Assembly (NCBI GenBank): GCA_009767595.1
Contig: VSDK01026464.1
Location: forward strand, 111,529 to 175,528
Length of the DNA stretch: 64,000 bases
Source of the DNA: Symbiodinium kawagutii
Lineage: Eukaryota; Sar; Dinophyceae; Suessiales; Symbiodiniaceae
Direction of reading: 5' to 3'
The position numbers and the translations under genes were made by a program. This document shows positions 1-11,610 of this stretch, piece by piece. The notes under the pieces are model-generated. The model made no database searches. It was not told where the DNA came from and worked only from the letters and a program-made list of their open reading frames with translations. The first letter of the stretch is position 1. Every line of letters begins with the position of its first letter.

Positions 1-55
1 ACTTCGAGTGATCCCCGCCATGTCATGTCATCACCGCTTGTTGACTCCACTTTTG

Positions 56-1400
56 TCTGACATTCTCTCCGACATACCTTCTGACATTCTTTCTAACAAA
101 TTTTCTGACATTCTCTCTGGCATATCTTTTGACATTCTTTCTGGCATCTCTTCTGACATTCTTTCTGACATATCTTCTGACATTTCTTCTGACATTCTAT
201 CCTGACATTTCTTTGGACATTCTTTTTGACATATCTTCTGACATTCTTTCTGAGTTATCTTCTGGCATTTCTTCTGACATTCTATCCTGACATTTCTTTT
301 CGCATTCTCTCTGACATTCTTTCTGACATATCTTCTGATATTCTCTCTGACATTCTTTCTGGCATATCTTTTGACATTCTTTCTGACATCTCTTCTGACA
401 TTCTTTCTCACATATCTTCTGACATTCTCTCTGAAATTCTTTCTGGCATATCCTTTGACATTCTTTCTGACATCTCTTCTGACATTCTTTCTCACATATC
501 TTCTGACATTCTCTCTGAAATTCTTTCTGGCATGTCTTTTGACATTCTTTCTGACATCTTTTCTGACATTCTTTCTGACATATCTTCTGACATTCTCTCT
601 GACATTCTTTTTGGCAGATCTTTTGACATTCTCTCTGACATTCTCTCTGGCATTCTTTCTGGCAGATCTTTTGACATTCTTTCTGACATATCTTCTGACA
701 TATCTTCTGACATTCTCTCTGACATTCTCTCTGACATATCTTCTGACATATCTTTTGACATTCTCTCTGACATCCTTGCTGGCATATCTTCTGACATTCT
801 TTCTGACATATCTTCTGACATATCTTCTGACATTCCCTCTGACATTCTCTCTGACATTCTCTCTGACATTCTTTCTCACATATCTTCTGACATTCTTTCT
901 GACATATCTTCTGATATTCTCTCTGACATTCTTTCTGGCAAATCTTTTGACATTCTTTCTGACATCTCTTCTGACATTCTTTCTGACATATCTTCTGACA
1001 TTCTCTCTGACATTCTCTCTGACATATCTTCTGACATATCTTTTGACATTCTCTCTGACATCCTTGCTGGCATATCTTCTGACATTCTTTCTGACATATC
1101 TTCTGACATATCTTCTGACATTCCCTCTGACATTCTCTCTGACATTCTCTCTGACATTCTTTCTCACATATCTTCTGACATTCTTTCTGACATATCTTCT
1201 GATATTCTCTCTGACATTCTTTCTGGCAAATCTTTTGACATTCTTTCTGACATCTCTTCTGACATTCTTTCTGACATATCTTCTGACATTCTCTCTGACA
1301 TTCTTTCTGGCATATCTTTTGACATTCTCTCTGACAAAACTTCTGACATTCTTTCTGACACACCTTTTGACATTCTTTCTGTCATCTTTTCTGACATCTT
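56..1400. repeat. 12-bp satellite array (TCTGACATNCTN)
   Basis: About 1.35 kb of a degenerate 12-bp unit, seen as TCTGACATTCTT, TCTGACATATCT, TCTGACATCTCT and close variants. Because 12 is a multiple of three, several frames stay open on both strands and give low-complexity peptides (Asp-Ile-Leu-Ser on plus, Met-Ser-Glu-Arg or Cys-Gln-Lys-Glu on minus). These are repeat artefacts: no non-repetitive domain or splice structure is attached. Variation between units is scattered, so the array is older or less homogenised than the 40-bp array that follows without any spacer. Confidence 0.95.
700..1290. repeat. 288-bp higher-order repeat inside the 12-bp array
   Basis: Two successive blocks of 24 units carry the same series of variants. 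The rare variant CATCCTTGCTGGCATATC occurs at 771 and again at 1059, and the GGCAAATCTTTTGAC variant at about 939 and 1227, both exactly 288 bp apart. This shows a segmental duplication of 24 units (unequal exchange) superimposed on the basic 12-bp periodicity. Confidence 0.85.
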
Positions 1401-3080
1401 TGAGGTCTGGCAGCGACCGCTGGCCGCGGATGGTCGTGGTTGAGGTCCGGCAGCGACCGCTGGCCTCGGATGGTCGTGGTTGAGGTCCGGCAGCAACCGC
1501 TGGCCGCGGATGGTCGTGGTTGAGGTCCGGCAGCGACCACTGGCCGCGGATGGTCGTGGTTGAGGTCCGGCAGCAACCGCTGGCCGCGGATGGTCGTGGT
1601 TGAGGTCCGGCAGCAACCGCTGGCCGCGGATGGTCGTGGTTGAGGTCCGGCAGCAACCGCTGGCCGCGGATGGTCGTGGTTGAGGTCCGGCAGCAACCGC
1701 TGGCCGCGGATGGTCGTGGTTGAGGTCCGGCAGCAACCGCTGGCCGCGGATGGTCGTGGTTGAGGTCCGGCAGCAACCGCTGGCCGCGGATGGTCGTGGT
1801 TGAGGTCCGGCAGCAACCGCTGGCCGCGGATGGTCGTGGTTGAGGTCCGGCAGCAACCGCTGGCCGCGGATGGTCGTGGTTGAGGTCCGGCAGCAACCGC
1901 TGGCCGCGGATGGTCGTGGTTGAGGTCCGGCAGCAACCGCTGGCCGCGGATGGTCGTGGTTGAGGTCCGGCAGCAACCGCTGGCCGCGGATGGTCGTGGT
2001 TGAGGTCCGGCAGCAACCGCTGGCCGCGGATGGTCGTGGTTGAGGTCCGGCAGCAACCGCTGGCCGCGGATGGTCGTGGTTGAGGTCCGGCAGCAACCGC
2101 TGGCCGCGGATGGTCGTGGTTGAGGTCCGGCAGCAACCGCTGGCCGCGGATGGTCGTGGTTGAGGTCCGGCAGCAACCGCTGGCCGCGGATGGTCGTGGT
2201 TGAGGTCCGGCAGCAACCGCTGGCCGCGGATGGTCGTGGTTGAGGTCCGGCAGCAACCGCTGGCCGCGGATGGTCGTGGTTGAGGTCCGGCAGCAACCGC
2301 TGGCCGCGGATGGTCGTGGTTGAGGTCCGGCAGCAACCGCTGGCCGCGGATGGTCGTGGTTGAGGTCCGGCAGCAACCGCTGGCCGCGGATGGTCGTGGT
2401 TGAGGTCCGGCAGCAACCGCTGGCCGCGGATGGTCGTGGTTGAGGTCCGGCAGCAACCGCTGGCCGCGGATGGTCGTGGTTGAGGTCCGGCAGCAACCGC
2501 TGGCCGCGGATGGTCGTGGTTGAGGTCCGGCAGCAACCGCTGGCCGCGGATGGTCGTGGTTGAGGTCCGGCAGCAACCGCTGGCCGCGGATGGTCGTGGT
2601 TGAGGTCCGGCAGCAACCGCTGGCCGCGGATGGTCGTGGTTGAGGTCCGGCAGCAACCGCTGGCCGCGGATGGTCGTGGTTGAGGTCCGGCAGCAACCGC
2701 TGGCCGCGGATGGTCGTGGTTGAGGTCCGGCAGCAACCGCTGGCCGCGGATGGTCGTGGTTGAGGTCCGGCAGCAACCGCTGGCCGCGGATGGTCGTGGT
2801 TGAGGTCCGGCAGCAACCGCTGGCCGCGGATGGTCGTGGTTGAGGTCCGGCAGCAACCGCTGGCCGCGGATGGTCGTGGTTGAGGTCCGGCAGCAACCGC
2901 TGGCCGCGGATGGTCGTGGTTGAGGTCCGGCAGCAACCGCTGGCCGCGGATGGTCGTGGTTGAGGTCCGGCAGCAACCGCTGGCCGCGGATGGTCGTGGT
3001 TGAGGTCCGGCAGCGACCACTAGTCGTGCATGGTGGTGGTTGAGGTCCGGCAGCGACCGCTCGTCGTGCATGGTCGCGGT
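1401..3080. repeat. 40-bp satellite, 42 tandem units
   Basis: Exactly 42 head-to-tail units of 40 bp, each starting TGAGGTCCGGCAGC and ending TGGTCGTGGT. Units from 1561 to 3000 (36 copies) look identical; variants (CAGCGACC, TCGGATGG, TAGTCGTGCATGG) sit only in the first four and last two units. Divergent edges around a homogeneous core are typical of unequal crossing-over or recent amplification. The unit has no TAA, TAG or TGA when read on the minus strand, so all three minus frames are open throughout and produce 40-residue periodic peptides. I treat those as artefacts. Confidence 0.97.
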
Positions 3081-3239
3081 TGAGGAGGAGGAGAGGCGGT
3101 GGAGGAGGAGGAGTCAGCTCTGATCAAATCTCACAACCCTCACCTGACAGGTGGGGAATTTGGTTGTCCAGACCATACCCCCACAAGAGACCTATGAACT
3201 TGCCCCCTGGGAAGCACCAGTGCTCCAGGACAGGGAATT

Positions 3240-5560
3240 TAAAATTGCGAGCTTCTACCAACATCAGATGCAAGCGCAAGACTTGGCGTCCATCGACTGG
3301 CCCACCCCCACGCTAACGGAAGAGGATCTTCGCAGATTCTGTTACCACAAAGCCTTGCAAGCATCTCTGCATCAGAGGTGATTCGTCGATCCAGCCTATC
3401 ATAGCTCTCCGTCACGCCCCATGAGTTAGTATCAATGCGGCCCACTCTTGTCTGCAAAGCAGCAAGGACCTGAGCCATGCCCACCAGTCCTCTCATGTCC
3501 AGGGGAGACAAAATCATGGTAGTGCCAATGGCACGGGAGAGACCGACATTGGCACGAGCGTAAGCCTCAAAGTTCTGAGGACCAGAATATCGGTCGTTTC
3601 CTGAAAGGAACGACGCTCAATTCCTGATTGAATGAGAAAAGACTTGTAGCAAGTAGCCCCTGCCAATTTGACAGTGTTCTCCACTTTCAAAGGAACATGT
3701 GACAGAAACTTTGAGGCAGAGACAGAAACCCCAGTAGGCCAGCTGTTTGTGCCTTTCCCTTCTGGTTTTGTTTACTCTTTGGGGATCCCTTGCCGCTCGC
3801 AACTTCCTCCACACCCTCCGCGTATGCTGGGTTGAGGGTATTGGCAAGCAACTCTGGTCTGGCGATGGCGGAGCTATTGAGGATGCTCCTCTGGTGATTG
3901 GTGTTTGTCAAAAGCAATTGACCAGAAGAACTGCCTGGCATGGCAGGCGAGCAAGCAGGCAAATGCTCCGCTATTTCATGAGCTCTCGTGTAGGCAGCCA
4001 TCATTGCTTTGGCAGACTCCCGGGGGCGATGTGAGGAGGAGCTCAGGCCCCCTTGTTGACTTCGCCTCTGCCGCTTGTCTGCATCATACCAATAAATGTA
4101 GCGGAAGCCGTGTGGCTCATTACGTGATTCGTTGTGGGTTCCAGTAACAAACGCCCACCTCTCTTCCTGGTCTGTCTCTGCGCAGCTAACCAAATCTTGA
4201 TAAAACGCACCAACGAGAGGCTTTCATAGACAGCGGTCGTAACCCTAGACGTAGTAGGGAATATGATGGGCGAGGCATGAGGCCCGTTTCCAACGCCAGC
4301 AGCCGCGGAGGCAGTACAAGCCACAGCTAAGGTCAGTGGGGAACGCGGCAAGGCCACTAACGCCCCTAATGCGATTAACATGCTTATCGGCGAGTCCACC
4401 TTTAGGGAAGCAGCAGTTGGCAACTGATCTCTGATCCAGGCCTCAATAATTGATTCTTGACTCTCTTATGTTCTGGCTGGGGACCTCCACTGGTCGAAGA
4501 CTGGCCTTGTTGACGCTTCAGTTACATGTGTGAGCAGATCGAACTTGTTCACTCCTTCACAATGCGCAACCAATCGATTCAATGCTATCCGAAAGGTCGC
4601 TGGCGTAAAGGTACAGGTAGGCGCCTTCAGTCCCATTGGCAGCTTCATTAACTCAGTCCGGAGCTCAATGGCTTCCCGGTTGGGAGTATCCACACCTCCT
4701 GGACCCTGGTGGCCATCACCCACAAGCACATGCAAACAAGGGACATCGGAACCTGCAGCAGCCACGGCGCTCTTGTACTCTAATCTACCGCCTGTTGGGC
4801 CTCCTCATGGATCATGATGCGCTTATTATTCGCAACATGTGTACCAAATTCAAGGGGAAACCAATCTAAGTGGTCGTGTATGGTACCAGTCGTTGCAATG
4901 AGGACTCTCCCGCTGCTCAACCTTTGGCCAGCATCCCTTGTCTTGACCTCAATGGATGTGCGGGCAGCGTCCAGCTCTTCCAGCTCTTTTTGAGAACACG
5001 TGCGGACAAATTTGTCCATTAAGCTGGGGCAGGTAAATCTGACTACCATGGAAATTGCTTGTCCTGCTGGGTTTTCTCTGCTGGCAACACTAAACTTAGG
5101 ACTGTCCGGAGTGGTGAGGATAAGCCATGCGAGCAGAAACACCACCGAAGTGGTTTTGCTTGCGCCAAACAATCCTTCGACAAGCAGAGTATTTCTGCCA
5201 GTTACTAAACCTCCGAGCATGCTCACTGCTAGCGCAGCAAGGTGCCTTGTCCCCAGCAGTTTCATCCAGAACGGGGACTCGATCCCCCTCGGCCACCCGC
5301 TCAACGAGTAAAACCAAGACGGAACAAGTCTACCAGAAGAGACAACGATAAGCTGCACGCCAGTGTCCAGTCTTCAAGTTCCTCGGGCAGTCCAATTTGT
5401 GCGGGGACCAGCCATGACAAAATTCATTCTTGGATCGCAGAGTATGCAACATCTGACAAGGCAAAACGTCCACTGGACCACTCATAGTGACATCTTTTTG
5501 CCCCAACCGATGCGCAGACTCCACCGGTGCTAAAGCGGCGCTCTTGCAGAAAAAAATCGT
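3240..5560 (-). pseudogene. Degenerate SF1 (UPF1/DNA2-like) helicase relic
   Basis: Minus-strand coding-like sequence with helicase landmarks in the right order. Near 5180 there is a Walker A-like stretch GLFGASKTTS, followed by SRENPAGQAI (helicase Ia-like), a DEAx-like box IMIHEEAQQA near 4800 and a motif III-like LVGDGHQGPGG near 4720. Frame is lost several times: a TAG ends the first segment at 4780 right after the DEAx-like box and the next segment resumes in another frame (4765 to 4466), with further shifts at about 4423, 4193, 3847 and 3517. In the Walker A the expected GxGKT reads GASKT, and DEA reads EEA, so catalytic residues are eroded too. No introns are seen, which suggests an old retrocopy or repeat-family member. 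The assignment rests on motif order read by eye. Confidence 0.6.
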
Positions 5561-5689
5561 TGTGCAGGTGGTTTTTGTTGTGGTGGTTCGCTGGTGATCT
5601 TATTGGGTTTTTTGGGATTTAGCGCGCCTCAATGTGGCGTTGAAGCTTGTAGTCTCCGAATTCCAGAGACAAACGATCGTCAGGCAGCC

Positions 5690-6579
5690 ATCTAGCAGTG
5701 AAGCAGAAATAGAGAGGTAAAGATCGACACTGACTGTGCCGTTTTGCCAACATGGTAAGATCTCAGAAATGCTCCCGGAGTGCGGCACCTTGACGAGCCG
5801 ACTGCGACGGAAACGCCTAGTCTTAGCCCAGGCTTTTGCTGGATGTTTCTGCTGCAGTCTGCTTGACGGTATTGCATACCGTGGCCATGGAAAAGAACTT
5901 GTATTCTACAAAGGTGCAAGTGAGTACGCGGGAAGCTTTGACCAGGAGCTTGTGAATTCCAGGCATAGAATAGAGAGTGTTTCTTTCCAACCTCTGACGT
6001 TGTGATTTCCATTGGAAATGATGCATCTGGCTGGGTCTTGCCGTCGCCGGGGGGCCCAATTTGCTTCAGGTGTATCGAAGAATGGTAAACCTGTTCCCGG
6101 AATTCTCAATGAGTACTGGATATTCCTTTTTTGTTTGCACTGCCTGCTGCTCTGCAGAGGTGGCTTGATGATTCAATTAGCGCCCTAGGGCGGCTTCGCA
6201 CTTGTCTTCTTTGACTTCCGATTGTTTCTGCGGTTGTATCCATTGGATCATGTATCACATGGATGGATCGTCTTTGAAGACTGGCAAATGTTGGCAGTGG
6301 TACTTGCAAATCTGATTGCGCTTGTGGCGCTGGGCTTTCAATTGTGGATTCGCTCTTTCTTTTTGGGGGGGCTGGGGCCCCCCCTTCCTTGCGGCTCGCT
6401 CGCGCCGCTTTTACATCTTCGCGGTCACTCTGTGCCAGTGGTGATGCAGGTTTTCGTTTTCTTTCGATGTACGAAGCTGCAACGGTGGGATACGTATGGA
6501 CCTGTGAACTGATTTGACGGAGGAAGTCACCAGGTACCTGAACAGCATTCAGCGCTGCAAGAAGGCAAGCAATTGGCAA
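5690..6579 (-). pseudogene. Upstream coding-like segment, possibly N-terminal part of the helicase relic
   Basis: Minus-strand open segments lie head-to-tail with the helicase relic: 6579-6106 (157 codons, Pro/Ser/Arg-rich, with APAPPKRKSE and charged runs) and 6059-5692 in two overlapping frames. Composition and position fit a low-complexity N-terminal extension of the helicase-like protein, but I recognise no domain. The frame is interrupted between 6106 and 6059 and again below 5690. It could instead be an unrelated relic. Confidence 0.3.
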
Positions 6580-6689
6580 CTTAAGACGCTGATGCCTGGA
6601 TGATCGTCTTCTGAGCAGAGTGAGTGCGGAGTTTCACACGTCTCACGAAGTATGTTTGATAGTTAGCTTGATGAGTAAGATGACCTTTG

Positions 6690-7180
6690 GTGGTGGTTTG
6701 GTGCTTGGTTGGGCTGGTTGGCTGGTTTGGGTTGTTTGTTTGTTTGCTTGTTTGGGTTGTTTTTTGCTTCTGGTTCTTGATTGTGTCAGCTTACTTTGAT
6801 CAATCAATTAGTGAAATCATTGATTTTCTATTGCAATCCACCTGGACACATCGTGACCTGTGTTTCGTGCACAAGGGGCACTACCTGGGAAAAAAAAGTG
6901 GTGATTTTGTTGGGTTGGATTTATTTTTCGTTGGTGATTTTGTTGCATTAGTGGGTTTGTTGGATTGGAGTTTTTGTTGCGTTGGTGATTTTGTCATATT
7001 GGTGTTTTTGTTGTTGTGCGGGTCTTGTTGTGCCAGTGATTTTGTGTTATGCTTTTGTCGTACGTGATTTTGTTGTGCTGGTGGTTTTGTTGTTATGATT
7101 TGTTGCGTTTTGTGCTGGTAATTTTGTTGCGCTGGTGGTTTGTCGTGGTGATAATTTTGTGCTGGCCATTTTGTCGCGCT
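6690..7180. repeat. GT-rich degenerate repeat
   Basis: Plus strand is almost purely G and T, built from diverged copies of a unit close to GGTGATTTTGTTGCGCTG (about 18 bp). Phase slips often, so this is an old, decayed minisatellite. The open frame through it is compositional only. Confidence 0.7.
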
Positions 7181-7189
7181 GCATCCTGA

Positions 7190-9640
7190 AAACGCAGATG
7201 TTTTGCTTTTGATTGGGCATGTATATGTTTGGAAATTTCAGCCCTCGCATTGCGTGGGTCATAATATTGTATAGTTAAACCAATGCAAACAAAAACAGAT
7301 TAAACTTGTAGTAAGAGGCCCTGCCTTGAAACAAAAAAACACGTGAGCAGAGGAGAGAGGGAGAAAGGAATCAAAGGGCATGAAAAGACTACAGTGACTA
7401 CATATGATCCTATTAGATCGACATTTGGAAATGGTCCCGGACTCAATGGCACCTCTTGGCTGGTTATATTTTGTGTACAGAAGATGCCATAGTTCGTTTT
7501 GTCAAAAGCTCTCAGGGTGGTGGCTCCTTGATTTTGGTCCATTTCTGCTCCACATTCGGCGGGCTATTTGTTCTGCTCCCAACGAATGTCTGCCATTTTG
7601 TGTTTTGTTCTGTAACTTCTGAGATCCGGAGTGGTGAAGGCCTGCGCAATCAACTCTCTCAGTTGTGATCGCTGAATGATTTTTTTTGCATATCTTTTGC
7701 ACATCTTCGGGCCATTCATGCATCCCAATATCACGACCATTTCTCATCCAATGCAATAGTCAACAGTTAACTATTGCAGCTAGTCATTCTGTGTTGAGAG
7801 GGTCGCATGGAATAAAACTCGAAAATCCCATGGTTTGAACACATCAAAAGCTAGTTGAAATCATTTCCTAATTAGAACAGGCAGCAAGAGCACCCCCAAT
7901 TTAGGAACCCCCTGTCTGAAACATTCTAAAATCAGATCAAATCTCAAGGAAATATTTTAGACGCAACATCAAATTCTGATAAGGAACGTTTTCTAAATCT
8001 TTCTCAAGTCTTGAGGTTTTCAAAACTTCCAAAGTTCCAGAACTGCAGCAAATTCGTAACATATTTGTGTTGTGCAGCACCGAAATTCTAATCGGATTGC
8101 CAACTTCCAAGCGTAGGAAAAATTCAATCAGATTGCAGCCTGAGAGGCGCGTGCTCGAAGAACGCAACCTTTTCGCATTGAAACGATCTTAGCCTTTGCG
8201 AAAGTAGACTCTGACATGTTCCCACTCATTTGCTTTGGAACGATTTTTGCCTTTGAGAAAATAGATTCCAATACGTTCCCTGGCAACTACACGGCTTGAT
8301 GATGCAGGATTTCGCCGTGTTGTGTTTTCTTTGGTAGCTACTGGCTTCGATATTATTTATGCAGTTCGTCGATGTAAACATGTGGAAACTTTTTCAAAGG
8401 ACAAATGCAGCAAAGGAAGTCTGTACAGGTAGAGACATGCAGAGAACTATTTTTTTTGGACTTAGAGTACCTGATACAGATGGGTTGCTGGCCCGCACTG
8501 GCGCACAGCATCAAACTTGATGCTATGATCCGACAGAAGTTGGAATGTCAATGGTTTATATTTGCAAAAACTGCTCTTATGGGTTCACACGCAGCAGATT
8601 AGAAGGAACTTCACAAGGGGTGCTCCACACTTCACGGTTTTACAGATGGAGCACGCTTTCGTTTGTGGCAAAATTCAATTGGACCTGCTTGCTGTGCAAG
8701 TATCATTCACGCTCAAATGTCTTCGGTTCGCCGCTTTCGAAAGTCCCTTTACAATGTGAAATGTCCTTTTGTCTCCAGCTGTTCAAACTTGACTTCTAAA
8801 AACAATTTGACTTCATTCTTCTTGCTTTTTGTAATTTTCGTTCTTTAAGACATTATCTCGGCACTTTTTTGGAGCCATTTTGATACTCTTTGGAAGAGAC
8901 CTCTGAACGGCTCAGACCAGTTCCAGTTACTTCTCAATAATTCTGGATAGTCCCGTGTTGGGAATGGTTCTGGATCGCTACCTTTCAGAAGTGCTTCAAC
9001 TGCATTTTTTGAGAAACACTTCTCGCATGTCAGAGTGGTTTCAAAGCAGCATTGTCAGTTTTTTTTTCCTAGGGTTTTTCTTTTGGAACTACGGCAGGGT
9101 AACTTTGGTGACTAACACCACTCATGAAATTTCATCAATGTACGATTACATTGAAGCATACGTGGACAATGGCTGACATGCACATGATTGGGCATCACCA
9201 TGCTTTGCCTTTGACCTTGGGGCAATCGTTTTTCTTACAGGGCCGTATCAGTCTCCATGAAGTGCTGCCCCTTTCATGGTAGCAAAGGCACGTGGAAAAT
9301 CCAGCAGACGAGGGCTATTGAAAGACTTGCAGCACCCAACGGGTACGATCGCAAGCAACACTTGTATCACGGTTGTATCAGTGTTGCATCACCATTTAAC
9401 TGGGATGATCCAACTAAACATCGAGCGTGTTTCCTTGAACTTGAACGTGAATTTTGTCGATGTTGTTGTGTCCCCATCTATGTTTTTCGGGGTTGCGGTG
9501 CTGTTGTTGACCAAGGGACAGCTGCAAAAATGCAACCTCCTGCAGCCTCCTACGTTCGTCGAACAAGTGCGGATTGGGTTTCCATGGCTCGTTTTGGCCG
9601 GATAAGCGACTTTTTGGCATCCGATGTAATAAATCCGTTT
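7190..9640. other. No recognisable gene
   Basis: About 2.4 kb in which I see no domain, RNA gene or consistent exon. The longest open frame (9257-9646, plus, 129 codons) is unrecognised and overlaps other open frames on both strands. The near-duplicated phrases AACGATCTTAGCCTTTGCG (about 8184) and AACGATTTTTGCCTTTGAG (about 8238) suggest a small diverged internal duplication. Confidence 0.5.
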
Positions 9641-10749
9641 TCGTAACTAATTCCAGCCTTGCGTGCGCATTGCTGCTCGGACAATCCGTTGGCCAGCACG
9701 TTCACTGTTTCGGTTTCCACCGAACGGGTGGGAAAACAAATTTTTGTGAATACCGGCTCGAACGTCCACACGACCGCAACACAAACAGGATGACATTTTC
9801 CTCGTTTTTTTGACAAGCACTTCGAATAGCCAGAGTGGGTTTTGGCACAACGTGACATCGCAAACGGGTTTGTTGCCCAACGGGCACCCCTGCATTTTTG
9901 TCGGAAAAAAATGCAACAGAGACCTCCCATGAGGCAATTTTACACTGGACGACCTTCTTTCTCCCCAACACCCCTTGTTATGTGGAAGGCCATTCATTCC
10001 CTGTGACTCGTACAAACCAAAATCAAAAAATAGTAAATCCCAAAAATGTTTTACGACACAATTGGCATCCACAGTAGTCCGCCAATGTTAATCGTAAACG
10101 CATCCTGACCAAGTATCGTTTGCCCCTGTTTTCATTTTTCAATCTTCCGATTTACATGTTGTCGTCAAACGTCAATCCCCAAACGTCGCCCAAAATCCTT
10201 TCAGCTCAAAACGCACTTTTGATTGTTCGATCCGAACCTGCCGCCCTCATTTTAGTTTGCGTCCGCGGAAGTAACCATGTGGTTAAAAAAATGCAGACCT
10301 CGTGCTCCATGCCGTGCATTGGTGACAAAATTCCGGTTGTATGCGCGTGCCTGTGCATACCTCCCGTTCGGATACGCTGAAAAAATCTAAGGCGTTCTTT
10401 AATATACATGGGCTCACTCATCCGGAAGTTTGACCATACAGACAAAACATGACAAAACCACAAGCCGAACGGACACCTTCATCCCACACACTTTTCCACA
10501 TTTCTCTAACTATTGCGTTTTGCAAGGGCATCCTTGTTGGCGCGCGGTAATTGAAAATATACCTTCTGATGATGTGAAATTTTACTTGGCCGCAAACTCT
10601 TGCCCAAAGTGAGTGCCGTGGGTGTTAGCATTGGAATGTCGAAACGGGGACAAAACACCCGGGAACACAGTAGGCAACAGTGCGAAAGTGAAAGTGAAAC
10701 CTGCATGCCCAGTGTTTGGGCGGCCCATTGTATGTACATTGACGTCAGG

Positions 10750-11341
10750 TCATCAAAGGCAGAATTCAACAAAAACTCCTTCATGACTAGCCTGAAAATC
10801 CTTGTCCGATGCAACTTCACGCCACAAACCAAGATTGACATAACTGCAATATGTTTGCAATCTGTCATCCCATTGCTGTCGAGGTCTGCCCACCCTTCGG
10901 GTTTCATCAATGTTCCAGTTCAGCACGCGTTTGGTCCAACGTTCCACTGGGAGTTTTGCAATATAGGCCGCAAACCGCCAAAATTGTTCGCACCACTGAT
11001 GCGCTCAACCTTTGATACCTGTTGTCCCCGATGCGTCTGTCCGCACGTTCGTTCCATTCATGAAGGATTATGTGCCATCGCACAGACCGATCAATGATGC
11101 CCCGGGGGACCAATGTGCCGCACCAGCTTACGGCATTCAATTGACATTGTTCGTACATCCTTTTTTGTGGATTGTGCGATGAGACCTGCCACAACAGCCA
11201 ACTGACCCAACAACAGCTTGGAACGTGCGAAACCGATTTGAAGTTGACACCTGCCGATTTTGTAGCGTCCAGCGTTTTGCATGATAAGCCTTCGATGCCC
11301 GGTTGTGTGATTTTTGCGCAGTCAGCATGCAGCCCAACCAT
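10750..11341 (-). pseudogene. LINE ORF2 C-terminal fragment
   Basis: Two overlapping minus-strand frames join through a frameshift near 10940. The downstream frame (10947-10753) contains RRVGRPRQQWDD followed by WREVASDKDF. This is the GRPxxRWxDDL...W...A.DR signature seen after the reverse transcriptase domain in many non-LTR elements. The upstream frame (11341-10907) contains ILHEWNERADRR, in keeping with the same region. Fragmented and non-functional. Confidence 0.7.
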
Positions 11342-11349
11342 TAGTGATC

Positions 11350-11610
11350 ATTTGTGAGCATCATCCCTTCCCAAAATTTTGAAGGTGAACCCTTGCCGTG
11401 TACGTAGCACCGGAACTGGTTGAGCCTCTGTCGTCAAATCAACAGTTTTCGTCTCATGCAAAGACAGGCCCACGTCGGCGAGGAAACACGCTGTGTAACA
11501 AATCCAGCCCAGTCCAAAGCCAGTTGCAACGGCAACCCTGGAACCAACAAACCCGGATCATCAACAAATGATGACATCGACGTCGCCAACACAAACCTAG
11601 TGACCCTAGC
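11350..11610 (-). pseudogene. Reverse transcriptase fragment of the LINE relic
   Basis: Reading the minus strand from about 11475 gives VGLSLHETKTVDL, the palm/thumb motif GLxLNxxKT typical of non-LTR reverse transcriptases, followed in the same frame by GFTFKILG, equivalent to the FxYLG motif. Upstream at about 11590 a VDD or GDVD sequence, depending on frame, marks the eroded [YF]xDD catalytic box. A stop follows shortly after the FKILG motif. The order box, KT, then LG and the spacing between them support the call; the catalytic box itself is not intact in a single frame. Confidence 0.65.

Noticed and set aside
1164-3071. Long minus-strand open frames (504 to 981 codons) in the first 3 kb
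   Set aside because: They arise because the 40-bp unit lacks stop triplets on that strand and the 12-bp unit keeps frame. All three minus frames are open at once, and there is no non-repeat domain or splice signal.
1401-3080. CRISPR-like regular repeat
   Set aside because: Units are contiguous and identical with no variable spacers, in a eukaryotic context; it is a satellite.
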